This document shows, piece after piece, positions 35,267 to 44,467 of a stretch of 64,000 nt of DNA. Source of the stretch: Roseiarcus sp963749715 (GTDB taxonomy: Bacteria; Pseudomonadota; Alphaproteobacteria; Rhizobiales; Beijerinckiaceae); assembly GCA_963749715.1 (NCBI GenBank), contig CAVVNR010000015.1:1-64000 (forward strand). The letters are read 5' to 3'. The translations under genes and the position numbers were made by a program. Each line of letters begins with the position of its first letter. Position 1 is the stretch's first letter. Below the pieces are notes generated by a model. It ran no database searches, was not told where the DNA came from, and saw only the letters and a list, made by a program, of their open reading frames with translations.

Positions 35267-36281
35267 GATCCTCGTTCGGCATGTGAGCAAGCGCTTCGAC
35301 GACATCGAGGCGGTACGCGACCTGTCGCTCGACATCGCCGACGGCGAGTTCGTCGCGCTGCTCGGTCCCACCGGGGCGGGCAAGACGACGACGCTGCGCC
35401 TTGTCGCCGGCCTCGAGTATCCGGATGACGGCGCCATTTCGATCGACGGGCAGGACGTAACGCGCGAGCCCCCGGCGGCGCGCGACGTCGCATTCGTCTT
35501 CCAGCAGTATTCCCTCTATCCGCATCTTACGGTTTACGACAACCTTGCTTTCCCGCTTCGTTCGCCGGCGCGCCGGGCGCCCGAGGCCAAGGTGCGCGAG
35601 CGCGTCCACGCGATCGCGGAGCTTCTGCACATCGACAGCAAGCTCGCGAGCCGCGCGACCCGCCTCTCCGGCGGCGAAATGCAGCGCGTCGCCATTGGCC
35701 GCGCGCTTGTCCGCGACCCCGCAATCTACCTCATGGACGAGCCGCTTTCCTCGCTCGACGCCAAACTGCGCGCCGAGCTGCGCCTCGAGCTAAAGCGCAT
35801 CCAGGTCGAGCTTGGCGCCACGATCCTCTATGTCACGCATGACCAGATCGAGGCGATGACGATGGCAAGTCGCATCGGCGTCGTGCGCGAGGGAGGGCTC
35901 CTCCAGCTCGGGACGCCGCGCGAAATCTACGAGAATCCGAACGACCTCTATGTCGCCACCCGGCTCGGGATTCCGCAGATCAATCTCCTGCCGGCTGAAC
36001 TGTTGCCCGAGGCGCCGATGCCGCGTGGCGCCAAGACGATCGGCGTGCGAACGGAGCATCTCTTGATCGCCAAGCCCAATGGCGGCCCGGTAGGGCACGT
36101 ACGTCGTATCGAGCATCTCGGCGACCAGAACCACGTCTATCTCGACTACAACGGACATCCTCTTGTTACCTTGGCCGATCCGCATCGGCCGCTCGCCGCC
36201 GGCCAGGAAGTCGGTTTGGAGCTGCTCGATCCGCTCTATTTCGATGCGTCCGGGCAGCGCATCGCCTTCCCCGACGAGTGA
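35259..36281 (+). CDS. ABC transporter ATP-binding protein (GlpT-like)
   Basis: This 340-residue protein has Walker A GPTGAGKTT, Q-loop VFQQYSLYPHLTV, signature LSGGEMQRV, Walker B YLMDEPLSSLDAKLR and the switch YVTHDQIEAM, then a TOBE domain. The ATG at 35259 gives an 8-bp overlap with the partner ATPase and matches the start of the conserved domain. It is the last importer gene before the dihydroxyacetone-kinase genes. Confidence 0.93.
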   Translation: MAEILVRHVSKRFDDIEAVRDLSLDIADGEFVALLGPTGAGKTTTLRLVAGLEYPDDGAISIDGQDVTREPPAARDVAFVFQQYSLYPHLTVYDNLAFPLRSPARRAPEAKVRERVHAIAELLHIDSKLASRATRLSGGEMQRVAIGRALVRDPAIYLMDEPLSSLDAKLRAELRLELKRIQVELGATILYVTHDQIEAMTMASRIGVVREGGLLQLGTPREIYENPNDLYVATRLGIPQINLLPAELLPEAPMPRGAKTIGVRTEHLLIAKPNGGPVGHVRRIEHLGDQNHVYLDYNGHPLVTLADPHRPLAAGQEVGLELLDPLYFDASGQRIAFPDE

Positions 36282-36291
36282 GGCGAGAGCC

Positions 36292-36363
36292 ATGTACCGC
36301 GACGCCTCTCTCTTGAAATCGGTATTCGCGGCGGCGATCCGCGGGCGCGGGGCGACGATATGA
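36292..36363 (+). CDS. Possible 23-codon leader peptide overlapping the first dihydroxyacetone-kinase gene
   Basis: A short frame with a GAGGCGAGAG ribosome-like site runs from an ATG at 36292 to a stop that overlaps the kinase ATG at 36360 (ATGA). The peptide reads MYRDASLLKSVFAAAIRGRG and ends three residues later. It may merely couple translation between the transporter and kinase genes, or it may be chance. Confidence 0.3.
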   Translation: MYRDASLLKSVFAAAIRGRGATI

Positions 36364-38036
36364 CCCATTTCATGAATGCGCGCGACGCCATCGTGTCCGA
36401 AGCGATCGATGGTCTTCTCGCAACGTCGCCGCGGGCGCTGGCGCGCCTCGATGGCTTTCCGAACGTCAAAGTCGTGGTTCGCGCCGACTGGGAGCGATCT
36501 AAGGTAGCGGTTATTTCCGGAGGCGGGTCGGGTCACGAGCCGGCGCATGCGGGGTTCGTCGGCCGCGGCAGCCTGACAGCCGCAGTCTGCGGGCGAGATC
36601 TTTGCTTCCCCTACCGTCGATGCCGTGTACGCGGCGATTCTGGCGGTGACGGGCCCGGCCGGGTGCCTCTTGATCGTCAAGAACTACTCGGGCGACCGGC
36701 TCAATTTCGGCCTCGCCGCCGAGCGGGCTCGCGCGGTTGGACTGAAAATCGAGATGGTCATCGTCGCCGACGACATCGCGCTCGAGAATTTTGCCCAGCC
36801 GCGCGGCATCGCTGGGACGCTTTTCGTTCATAAGGTCGCCGGAAGCGCCGCTGAGTCCGGAGCAAATCTCGAGAAAGTCGCCGCCGTCGCCGCCCGTGTC
36901 GCGGGCGCGATCAAGAGCCTTGGCATCGCGACGACGACCTGTTCGATCCCCGGTCAGCGAGCCCATGCGCGGCTGGACCCAGGGCAGGCGGAGCTCGGGC
37001 TTGGAATTCATGGCGAGCCGGGAGTCGAGAGGATCAATCTCCCCTCGGCAAGCGCCGTCGCGGAATTGATGTCGGAGAGACTTGGCCGGTTCGTCCCGCA
37101 GTCGGGCGCGCTCGCTCTTCTGATAAACAATCTCGGCGGAGCGCCCGACCTCGAAATGGCGGTCTTCGCCAAGGCAATGCTGGAAACGCCTCTAGGCCGA
37201 CGCGCCCAATTGGTCGTGGGGCCGGCGCGCCTGATGACCGCGCTCGATATGAAAGGCGTCTCCATCTCGGTTCTGCCTGTCGATGAAGAGCTGGTCGCTG
37301 CACTGACGTCGGAATGCGACGCGCCGGCGTGGCCGTCGGTCCAGACGACACGCAAAGTCGAAATCCTCGCTTTGGTCGCTGAGACCGACCGCCAGGCGGA
37401 AATCGCGGCTGATAACCCGCAAGCGCGCGAGATGCTGGAGGCGATGTGCCACGCTTTGTTGGAGCGAGAATCCGAACTCAATGCTCTCGATGCGAGAGTC
37501 GGAGACGGCGACACGGGAACCACCTTCGCCACAGCGGCTCGAACGATTTTGGCTGCGCTCGACACTCTCCCGCTCAATGACGCCGCGAAGATGTGCACGG
37601 CGCTCGCGGAAAGGTTGTCGGGGTCAATGGGGGGATCGAGCGGCGTCCTGTTGTCCATTCTCGCCGCCGCGACCGGCCGTGCTCTAGGGGCGGGAATGCA
37701 ATGGCCCTCGGCCTTGCGAGCTGGAGCTGAGCGAATGAAGTTCTACGGAGGCGCAAATCAGGGCGATCGCACCATGCTCGATGCGTTGCTTCCCGCGATC
37801 GAAGCTCTGGAGGCGGGGGGGATCTGGTCGCGGCGGCCGACGCGGCGCGCGGAGGCGCTGCCGCCACGGTTGGGATGACGAACGCGCGCGCTGGCCGCTC
37901 GAGCTATCTTGCATCCAGGGATCTGGTCGGCGTGGCCGATCCAGGCGCAGTTGCGGTCGCCGCGATCTTTGAGGCCGTGGCTGGGCGCATGCGAACCTCT
38001 GAGAAGCTGCCGCCCAGGCAAGGCGTGTCGAGATGA
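36360..38036 (+). CDS. Dihydroxyacetone kinase, ATP-dependent type, DhaK-DhaL fusion, two compensating frame breaks
   Basis: The joined product is 558 residues. The DhaK part (about 1-330) has SGGGSGHEPAHAGFVG and the IHGEPG motif, whose histidine near residue 217 binds the ketone substrate covalently. The DhaL part (about 360-558) has RVGDGDTGTTFA, whose aspartates bind Mg-ATP, and GSMGGSSGVL. Fused enzymes of this kind use ATP directly. One extra base in the G run at 36591-36593 and one missing in the G run at 37815-37821 cancel out, and the restored end overlaps the next gene by ATGA. The substrate may be dihydroxyacetone or a related ketose such as erythrulose. Confidence 0.85.
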
Positions 38037-38683
38037 TCGCGACGCATGGAAAAACAGCGAGCCGCCTCGATGCGGTGCTGCAGCTTGATGTCGACCGAAA
38101 GCGCCGGCTTGTTGCAGCGGTCGCGCATTGCGTCATCGGGCATGTCGACGAGCTGACTGCGCTCAACTCCGCAATCGGAGACGGCGATCACGGCCACAAC
38201 ATGAAACGGGGATTTGAGACAGTGTTGCAGGACCTGGAGGGGCTTTCGAGCATGAGCCTGCCCGATCTCCTCAAGGCCGTCGGCACGAAGCTGGTGATGA
38301 AGGTCGGCGGAGCCTCCGGTCCGCTCTACGGTACGTTGCTCTTGGCGTTGGCGAAGGAGCTTCCCCCGGAGCCGTCGCGGATCGAGGCAGCGATGGCTTT
38401 CGCCGCGGCGATTCGCGCGGTCAAGGCGCGCGGCAAGAGCGACGTGGGTGAGAAGACAATGCTCGACGTGCTTGTTCCCGCGTACGAAACATTGGCAGCA
38501 GGCGGAGATGCCGCCGCCGTCAGGGAGGCTGCGGCCCGGGCGGCCGCTGCGACCGTGCCGATGCGGGCGACGCGCGGCCGCGCCTCGTTTCTTGGCGATC
38601 GCTCGATCGGACACATGGATCCTGGCGCGCGCTCATCGTCGCTGATGATCGCAGCGCTTTGCGATGAGCTCGGAGACCACTGA
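38033..38683 (+). CDS. dhaL: PTS-type dihydroxyacetone kinase subunit DhaL
   Basis: This 216-residue protein matches the ADP-binding subunit of the PTS-dependent kinase. The metal site is AIGDGDHGHNMKRGFE, and GGASGPLYGTLLL and RGRASFLGDRSIGHMDPGA follow at the expected spacing. In the PTS system, ADP stays bound and is rephosphorylated by DhaM. It overlaps the fused kinase before it and dhaM after it, although the partner DhaK is encoded four genes downstream. Confidence 0.93.
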   Translation: MIATHGKTASRLDAVLQLDVDRKRRLVAAVAHCVIGHVDELTALNSAIGDGDHGHNMKRGFETVLQDLEGLSSMSLPDLLKAVGTKLVMKVGGASGPLYGTLLLALAKELPPEPSRIEAAMAFAAAIRAVKARGKSDVGEKTMLDVLVPAYETLAAGGDAAAVREAAARAAAATVPMRATRGRASFLGDRSIGHMDPGARSSSLMIAALCDELGDH

Positions 38684-39069
38684 TGGCCAATGTCGGCATC
38701 GTCATCGTTTCCCATTCGCCCAAGGTCGCCGAAGGCGCCGCCGACATGGTGCGCCAGATGGTGGGAAAGGACGTCCCGCTTGCATGGACCGGGGGCAATC
38801 CGGTGGGCGGTCTTGGGACAAGCTTCGAGGCGATCACAGACGCCATCCACCGTGCTTGGTCCGACGCGGGCGTCGCCATACTCGTCGATCTTGGCGGCGC
38901 CGAGACCAACAGCGAGATGGCGATCGAGATGTTGCCTGAGGACAAGCGAGGCTGTGTCGTGGTCTGCAATGCTCCGATCGTCGAGGGCGCCGTGATCGCC
39001 GCGACCGAGGCCTCAGGCGGCGCGAGCCTCGCCGTGGTCCGGCGCACAGCCGAGGAGTTGTCTGCATGA
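38683..39069 (+). CDS. dhaM: PTS-dependent dihydroxyacetone kinase phosphotransferase subunit DhaM (EIIA domain only)
   Basis: This 128-residue protein consists of the EIIA-Man-like domain. The phosphorylated histidine is H11 in VGIVIVSHSPKVAEG, and GGLGTSFEAI and AILVDLGGAETNSEMA follow. In E. coli, DhaM also carries HPr and part of Enzyme I; here these are separate genes downstream. It accepts phosphate from HPr and passes it to the ADP on DhaL. The ATG overlaps the dhaL stop by one base. Confidence 0.93.
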   Translation: MANVGIVIVSHSPKVAEGAADMVRQMVGKDVPLAWTGGNPVGGLGTSFEAITDAIHRAWSDAGVAILVDLGGAETNSEMAIEMLPEDKRGCVVVCNAPIVEGAVIAATEASGGASLAVVRRTAEELSA

Positions 39070-39166
39070 TCTTCGCGGCGCGACGCTTGGCTTTGGCATT
39101 GAGAATTCTATTCGGGCGCGCCTTCTCTGGCTCGGCGCGACGCGTCGACGGGATTGAGATCACCGC

Positions 39167-39493
39167 ATGGATGAGATCACCGCGACTGTTTCGGTTCCGC
39201 TGACAAACTCGATCGGGCTGCACGCCCGTCCGTCGGTCAAGCTCACCAAGCTTGCCAAGACTTTCAAGGCCCATATCGAGATCGCGCCGACGGCGAACGG
39301 GCCCTGGGTCGATGCGAAGAGCATTGTCAAGGTCATGGCGGTAAAGGCCGCCAAGGGATCTGTCCTCTATTTTCGCGCCAAGGGGCATGACACGCGCCCT
39401 GCCCTCGCGGCGCTGTGCGAGTTGGTGGCCCTCGATTTCCACGAGGACGAGACGGATCGCCCCGGCGGCAAAGGCGGACGTGCGCATGGTTGA
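39167..39493 (+). CDS. HPr-family phosphocarrier protein, private to the Dha system
   Basis: This 108-residue protein has the HPr active site NSIGLHARPSVKL with H19, and an AKSIVKVMAV segment at the regulatory-serine region. A C-terminal tail of about 15 charged residues extends beyond the usual 85-90-residue fold. It should carry phosphate from the Enzyme I encoded next to DhaM. Its stop lies beyond the Enzyme I start (8-bp overlap). A 97-bp gap with no clear gene separates it from dhaM. Confidence 0.92.
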   Translation: MDEITATVSVPLTNSIGLHARPSVKLTKLAKTFKAHIEIAPTANGPWVDAKSIVKVMAVKAAKGSVLYFRAKGHDTRPALAALCELVALDFHEDETDRPGGKGGRAHG

Positions 39494-41101
39494 GCTTCGC
39501 CTCACGGGCAGGCTTGCGTCCACCGGCTTTGCGGCCGGTCCAGTCGCGCTTCTATCCGGCTTCCCGGCGGGGAGTCGAAGAAGCGGAGAGCCCGAAGTGG
39601 AAACGGCGGCGCTTCGAGAGGCGATTACCGCAGCAATCCGGCAGCTTTCGCAGCTTGCGGCGGGCGCAGAGGATGATGGCGCAGCGATCCTCGCTTTCCA
39701 GATCGCGATGCTGGAAGATGACGCGCTGGCGGCCTCGGCCTACGCGGCCATCGCCAAAGGAACAAGCGCGGATCGAGCTTGGCGCACGGCGCTCGATGCC
39801 GAAATCAATGGCTATGAGTTCGGGCGCTGACGAGCATTTCCGCGCCCGCGCCAGCGATCTGCGCGACATTCGCGACCGCGTGCTCGGCGCCCTCTCGAGC
39901 GTGGCGAGCGAGCAGAGCCTGCCTGCGGGCGCAATCGTGCTTGCGGAGGATCTGACGCCCTCGCGCTTTCTCGCGACAGACTGGAGCAATGGCGGCGGCA
40001 TCGCTCTGACCCGCGGCAGCGCCTCCGGCCATGTCGCGATGCTCGCTCGCTCGCGGGGCGTTCCGATGATCGTCGGCATGGAGCTCGATCTGGAGATCGT
40101 TGACGGTCATCGCGAGGCGCTGATCGACGGCGAGTTTGGAACGCTGTGCCTCGACCCGGCGCCTGAAACCCGCGAGGCATTCGCCGCTCGCGCGCTTTCG
40201 GCCAAGCGCCGGCACGAAACGGCGGAGTTCTTCCGGACGCGGCCGGCGATGACGCGGGATGGAACGCCGATCGTTGTTCTTGTCAACGTCTCCGATCCAG
40301 CCGAGCTCGAGACCCTCGATCCGGCGAGCTGCGACGGCATCGGGCTCGTACGCACCGAGTTTCTTTTCTACGGCAAACGCCGACTGCCCGACGAGGAGAG
40401 CCAGTATCGGGTCTACCGGCGGCTCGCAGAGTGGGCGCGCGGCAAACCCGTAACCATCCGCACGCTCGATGCCGGCGCCGACAAGCCAATTCCCAGTCTC
40501 ACGATCGATGGCGAAACCAACCCGTTTCTGGGCGTGCGTGGTATTCGCCTCTCGCTCGCGAAGCCCGAACTCGTTTCGTGCGCAGCTCAGGGCGATCGCC
40601 CGGGCGGCGGTTCATGGCGCCGTTGAGGTGATGTTGCCGATGGTCACCCTGCCTGATGAGCTCGCGGCGGCGGGGCGATACCTCGATCGGGAGGTTGAAG
40701 CGCTGACAGCGGAAGGTGTCGCCTGTCGCCGGCCGCCGCTCGGCATCATGGTCGAAGTGCCGGCCGCCGCCATTGCTATCGAGCGGTTCGACGCAGCCTT
40801 CTTCTCGATCGGTTCCAACGACCTTACCCAATATGTCATGGCCGCCGCGCGAGACCTTAATGCGGTCGCACCGCTCAACGATCCGGCCAATCCCGCTGTC
40901 ATGCGACTCATCGCGCAAGTTGCGGCGCACGGGGCGGCGATCGGCAGAAAGGTCAGCCTCTGCGGCGACGCCGGCGGCGAGCCGAAGCTCATCGGAGGTC
41001 TGCTGACCGCCGGCCTGAGAGCCTTGTCGGTTTCGCCGGCCGCGCTTGGGCGGACCAAGGAAGCGATCGCGAGCGTAGACCTCAAGGCGAGCGTGCGATG
41101 A
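39486..41101 (+). CDS. Phosphoenolpyruvate-protein phosphotransferase (Enzyme I), two frame breaks
   Basis: The joined product is about 537 residues, slightly shorter than E. coli Enzyme I. It has the phospho-histidine in GSASGHVAMLARSRG near residue 182, the PEP-binding DGIGLVRTEFLFYG and GVRGIRLSLAKPEL segments, the FFSIGSNDLTQYVM signature and the C-terminal cysteine in VSLCGDAGGEP. One extra base near 39820 and another near 40573 break the frame. It takes phosphate from PEP and starts the relay to HPr, DhaM and DhaL. It overlaps the HTH gene that follows by 4 bp. Confidence 0.9.
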
Positions 41102-41532
41102 ACGGCGTCCCGGGCCGTGACGACAGAGCTGCCTGCGTCGAGGACTACAAGACGATGCTGCGGAGCATACTCGATCAGCGACCGTCCGGCACCCGACAAC
41201 GGCTCGCGACCGCGCTCGGCAAGAACCGCAGTTTCGTCACGCAAATTTCCAACCCCGCCTACTCAGTCCCGATTCCGGCGCCCCACCTCGAGATAATCTT
41301 CGAAATCTGCCGGTTTTCGCCTGCCGACAAGGCCGCTTTCCTTGACGCTTTCACTCGCGCCCACCCTAATCGGCATATCCATGTCCGCAGCGGGTCGAGC
41401 TTGCGCAGCTTGAGACTCGAAGTCGTCGATTTCGGCAATGACCAGCAGAACCGCGAGTTCGACGACCTTGTGCGCGAAATGGCTCGGCGCCTTTCGCGGC
41501 TGATGAGACGCGACGATCGAGACAGCCAATGA
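41098..41532 (+). CDS. Small HTH-like protein of the dihydroxyacetone-kinase operon
   Basis: This 144-residue protein has a probable helix-turn-helix near residues 32-55 (TRQRLATALGKNRSFVTQIS), a middle helical region and a basic C-terminal tail (ARRLSRLMRRDDR). The fold resembles a short XRE-type regulator without a ligand domain. It overlaps the Enzyme I stop and lies 36 bp before the second dhaK. It may regulate the operon; the DhaR or DhaS regulators known elsewhere look different. Confidence 0.6.
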   Translation: MNGVPGRDDRAACVEDYKTMLRSILDQRPSGTRQRLATALGKNRSFVTQISNPAYSVPIPAPHLEIIFEICRFSPADKAAFLDAFTRAHPNRHIHVRSGSSLRSLRLEVVDFGNDQQNREFDDLVREMARRLSRLMRRDDRDSQ

Positions 41533-41568
41533 AAAGCTGAATTTCGGGGAGGACGTTGCGAGGGAGCG

Positions 41569-42552
41569 ATGAAGAAGTTTATCAATTCGCCGCAGACGCT
41601 GCTCGATGAAAGCCTCGACGGCTTTGCAGCAGCGCATTCGGATATCGTCATCGTCGGCGAGGAACGGAAATTTATTCGCCGCAGAACCCTGACGGCCGGC
41701 AAGGTCGCGCTCATCTCGGGAGGCGGATCCGGGCACGAACCGTTGCATGCGGGTTTTGTCGGCCTTGGCATGCTGGACGCCGCCTGTCCCGGACAGATCT
41801 TCACCTCGCCCACGCCCGACCAGATGGTTGCGGCGGTCGATGCTGTCGACCAAGGGCAAGGCGCCATCTTCATCGTCAAGAACTACGAGGGCGATGTCAT
41901 GAATTTCGAGATGGCGGCGGAAATGACCGAGGGCCGGTGCACAACCATCGTCACTGACGACGACGTAGCGGTCGAGACGTCGACATATTCGACCGGAAGG
42001 CGCGGCGTCGCGGGCACGATCATCGTCGAGAAAGTCGTTGGAGCTGCTGCGGAGAAGGGCATGAGCCGTGCGGATCTCCAGGCGCTCGGGCAATCCGTCA
42101 ACCGTCGGACGCGTTCGATGGGCGTCGCCCTGACGTCCTGCACGGTTCCGGCCGCGGGCAGACCGAACTTTGATCTCGGCGCCGATGAGATGGAAATGGG
42201 CGTCGGCATTCATGGCGAGCCCGGGCGCCGCCGGGTAAAGCTCATGAGCGCCGACGCGATCGTCGACGAGATGACGACGGCGATCATGGGTGATCTTGGC
42301 AATCCTCGCGCGGGCGAGGCGCTGCTCCTGATCAACGGCTTCGGCGCCACGCCGCTCATCGAACTCTACCTCGTCTACAACGCAGCGCGGCAGCTGCTCG
42401 AGAAGCGCGGTCTGCGGATCGCCCGCTCCCTGGTCGGCAGCCTCGTCACCTCGCTCGATATGGCGGGGTGCTCGATCACGGTCAGCCAGCTCGATGCGGC
42501 GACGACTGCCCTCTGGGACCATCCTGTTAACACCGCGGCGCTCCGATGGTGA
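41569..42552 (+). CDS. dhaK: PTS-type dihydroxyacetone kinase subunit DhaK
   Basis: This 327-residue protein is a stand-alone DhaK. It has SGGGSGHEPLHAGFVGLGML, an acidic TDDDVAVE loop and GVGIHGEPGRRR, whose H215 forms the hemiaminal with the ketone. It lacks any DhaL domain and should act with the DhaL at 38033-38683. A GAGGGAG ribosome site precedes the ATG. It closes the operon; a strong hairpin follows at 42870-42906. Confidence 0.94.
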   Translation: MKKFINSPQTLLDESLDGFAAAHSDIVIVGEERKFIRRRTLTAGKVALISGGGSGHEPLHAGFVGLGMLDAACPGQIFTSPTPDQMVAAVDAVDQGQGAIFIVKNYEGDVMNFEMAAEMTEGRCTTIVTDDDVAVETSTYSTGRRGVAGTIIVEKVVGAAAEKGMSRADLQALGQSVNRRTRSMGVALTSCTVPAAGRPNFDLGADEMEMGVGIHGEPGRRRVKLMSADAIVDEMTTAIMGDLGNPRAGEALLLINGFGATPLIELYLVYNAARQLLEKRGLRIARSLVGSLVTSLDMAGCSITVSQLDAATTALWDHPVNTAALRW

Positions 42553-42948
42553 GCGAAGACGAACCGGGTTCGGCGATCCGGAAAAAGCCGAATGCGAATC
42601 GGGAGGGACTGGCAATGAATGACCGCTCATCCATAGTGCTTGTTAGACTTCCAAATTGACCTCGAATCTTCCCAAATCCAGCCAAGCCCGGTCAAGCTGG
42701 GCCAAAGAAAATCAAAGAAAAAAGCTTGGATTTCCTTGGATTTCCTTCGCCGAATTGGGCCTTTTCAACGAGTTGGCCCGACCCCCCAGGGCAAAAAATC
42801 TTTTGCTCTCGCTGCCCTTGGGTTCATGAATTGAGCGCCCTTCTTTGGCGACGTGCAACATAGCAGGCTTTTCTGATTTTCGCAAGTAAACTTCGAAAAT
42901 CAGAAACGAGAGATGCGCCGCGCTGTTCGCCCCTCATTCCGCGCTAAA
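42553..42948. other. 396-bp convergent gap after the dihydroxyacetone-kinase operon
   Basis: This stretch is less GC-rich than its surroundings and contains short repeated words such as the tandem GGATTTCCTT at about 42728-42748. A possible 64-codon frame (42640-42834) has no ribosome site and biased, repetitive content. A perfect 13-bp inverted repeat is near its end (listed separately). No gene is supported. Confidence 0.6.
42870..42906. terminator. Perfect 13-bp inverted repeat, probable bidirectional terminator
   Basis: TTTCTGATTTTCG (42870-42882) and CGAAAATCAGAAA (42894-42906) pair completely around an 11-base loop. A-rich and T-rich arm ends give a U run on either strand. It stands between the convergent dhaK operon and mobA, where a shared terminator is expected. 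Confidence 0.7.
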
Positions 42949-43581
42949 TCAGGCGCGGTCGTCGATCGCCGCGAGGCGTTCCGCCTCAGCGAGATCGTCC
43001 AAGGTATTGGCGTTGAAGAACGGATCGTGCGGTTCGGTCGGCCATTCGACGGTCGCCGATCGGTAGCGGGCGGTCCACCGGTTGATCGTCCGGACGCCTT
43101 CGACGACCAAAGCTTCGCGCAGCGCCTCGCGCAAGCCAACGCTCCACAGTCCGATGACATGATGAGTTTGCCCTCGGGAGGCCGCGACAGCGAGCTCGGC
43201 CGAATCCGCGATGAGGGCCTGGGCGAGGCGCGCGACCAGATCGCGGGGCAGAAAGGGACAGTCCCCCGGAGCGCTGAGAATTGACCGGGCGTTCGGCCGG
43301 TTCGCCGCGACCCAATCGAGCGCGGCGAGGATTCCCGCGAGCGGTCCCGGATGGTCCTTTACCCCGTCGCCGATAACCGGCAGGCCGAACGATGCGAAGC
43401 GCCTGGGATCGCCGTTGGCGTTGATGACCAGGCATTCGCATTGCGGCTCGAGCCGGGCGACGACTTGCGCGAGGATCGTTCGGCCGCCGATTTCACGCAG
43501 CGGCTTGTCGCCCCCGCCCATCCGGCGCGCCAGGCCGCCCGCCAGCACCACGCCTGGGATGTTGCGATTGTCAGTCGTCAC
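42949..43581 (-). CDS. mobA: Molybdenum cofactor guanylyltransferase MobA
   Basis: This 210-residue cytoplasmic enzyme joins GMP to molybdopterin to make the bis-MGD cofactor. The nucleotide-binding signature VVLAGGLARRMGGGDKPL is at residues 11-28, and INANGDPRRF and LSAPGDCPFLP follow at the expected spacing. A GTG at 43581 is the likely start, because the residues before it are unconserved. It stands alone, next to a small sulfur cluster; oxidoreductases with this cofactor are not encoded nearby. Confidence 0.93.
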   Translation of the reverse strand: MTTDNRNIPGVVLAGGLARRMGGGDKPLREIGGRTILAQVVARLEPQCECLVINANGDPRRFASFGLPVIGDGVKDHPGPLAGILAALDWVAANRPNARSILSAPGDCPFLPRDLVARLAQALIADSAELAVAASRGQTHHVIGLWSVGLREALREALVVEGVRTINRWTARYRSATVEWPTEPHDPFFNANTLDDLAEAERLAAIDDRA

Positions 43582-43923
43582 CGTCGCCGCCCTTGCGCGC
43601 CTAGCGGGGCGAGCCGACTGAGGCCGGATGCGGCGTTGATCATGGCTGGCTTGACTGCGTGAACGGATGGGCCGCCGGAATATGAGGCGCCGATCGATTC
43701 TATCATGCCTGCATCGGCGAAGGGGTTTGGGGTCGCCTCGATGACGACCGGGGAAGGCGATGGCGCACTGTCGGACGATAGGTTCGCCCTTTGGCGGCAA
43801 GCCGACGCCGTCGAACCGGGGCAGACAGTGGGTTTTCTGTCCTACGCAAGCCCGAATTGACACCGCGGTCCTTTCGACCGCGTCGCGGTTGACGCTCCGC
43901 GGAGCGCCGGCCCATCCTGCGGC
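43582..43923. other. 342-bp divergent gap between mobA and tusA-like gene
   Basis: A 51-codon open frame from an ATG at 43705 to a TGA at 43858-43860 is the only notable content. It has no clear ribosome site or recognisable family, so it is not called a gene. No distinct promoter or operator is recognised. Confidence 0.5.
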
Positions 43924-44180
43924 ATGACCGTCATCAAGCTCGATCTTTCGGGACTGAACTGCCCCCTGCCCGCGCTCAAGACCCGAAAGGCGTTGAAATC
44001 GCTCAAGCCCGGAGATCGGCTGGAAGTTCGTTGCACCGATCCGCTGGCGGCGATCGACATTCCCCATCTACCGCGGCAACAGGCGACCGCCTGGAGCTCG
44101 TCGAACGCGGCGAGCGGGATATGGTTTTCCTGATCGAGAAGTCCGCTGCGCCGTTGACGTCAAAGCTTGCGCCTATTTGA
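43924..44180 (+). CDS. TusA/SirA-family sulfur carrier protein, one frame break
   Basis: The joined product is 85 residues, normal for TusA. The active cysteine is C13 in LDLSGLNCPLPALKTRKAL (CPxP motif), followed by LKPGDRLEVRCTDPLAAIDI. A base is missing near 44081-44084; in the continued frame the protein ends with GDRLELVERGERDMVFLIEK and a short tail. TusA-like proteins carry persulfide sulfur between enzymes. A sulfur transporter-like gene and a DsrE-like gene follow. Confidence 0.85.
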
Positions 44181-44467
44181 TGATGCGGCTAGTGGTTCAA
44201 ATCAAACGCTTGGTATCCGACAGGCGACGCCTCAAAAGGGCGGATTCCTTCCCTCCAATGGGGCGTCCAGGAACCGCAAGCCTCTGCCCGGAACCAGACC
44301 AATGAGCCAGCAGCGCTGACAGCGACATTGCCTCTCGGCGATCTCCGGCATTTCGGGCGTCGGCGCAGTGGCGCGTCATGAGGCGCGCTCGGTAGGTCGA
44401 CGACGAAGGCGGGCACATGCCGGATGTAACTCGGAGTTTTGAACGGGGATAACCAGGCGGCTGGACG

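Noticed and set aside
39486..41101. Programmed frameshifting as explanation for breaks in Enzyme I and the kinases
   Set aside because: No slippery heptamer plus structure is seen at the breaks, the direction of shift varies, and unrelated genes are equally affected.
42640..42834. 64-codon frame after dhaK
   Set aside because: It has repetitive lysine- and serine-rich content, no ribosome site and a position in a convergent terminator region.
43705..43860. 51-codon frame between mobA and the TusA-like gene
   Set aside because: No recognised family and no good ribosome site; kept only as a remark on the gap.
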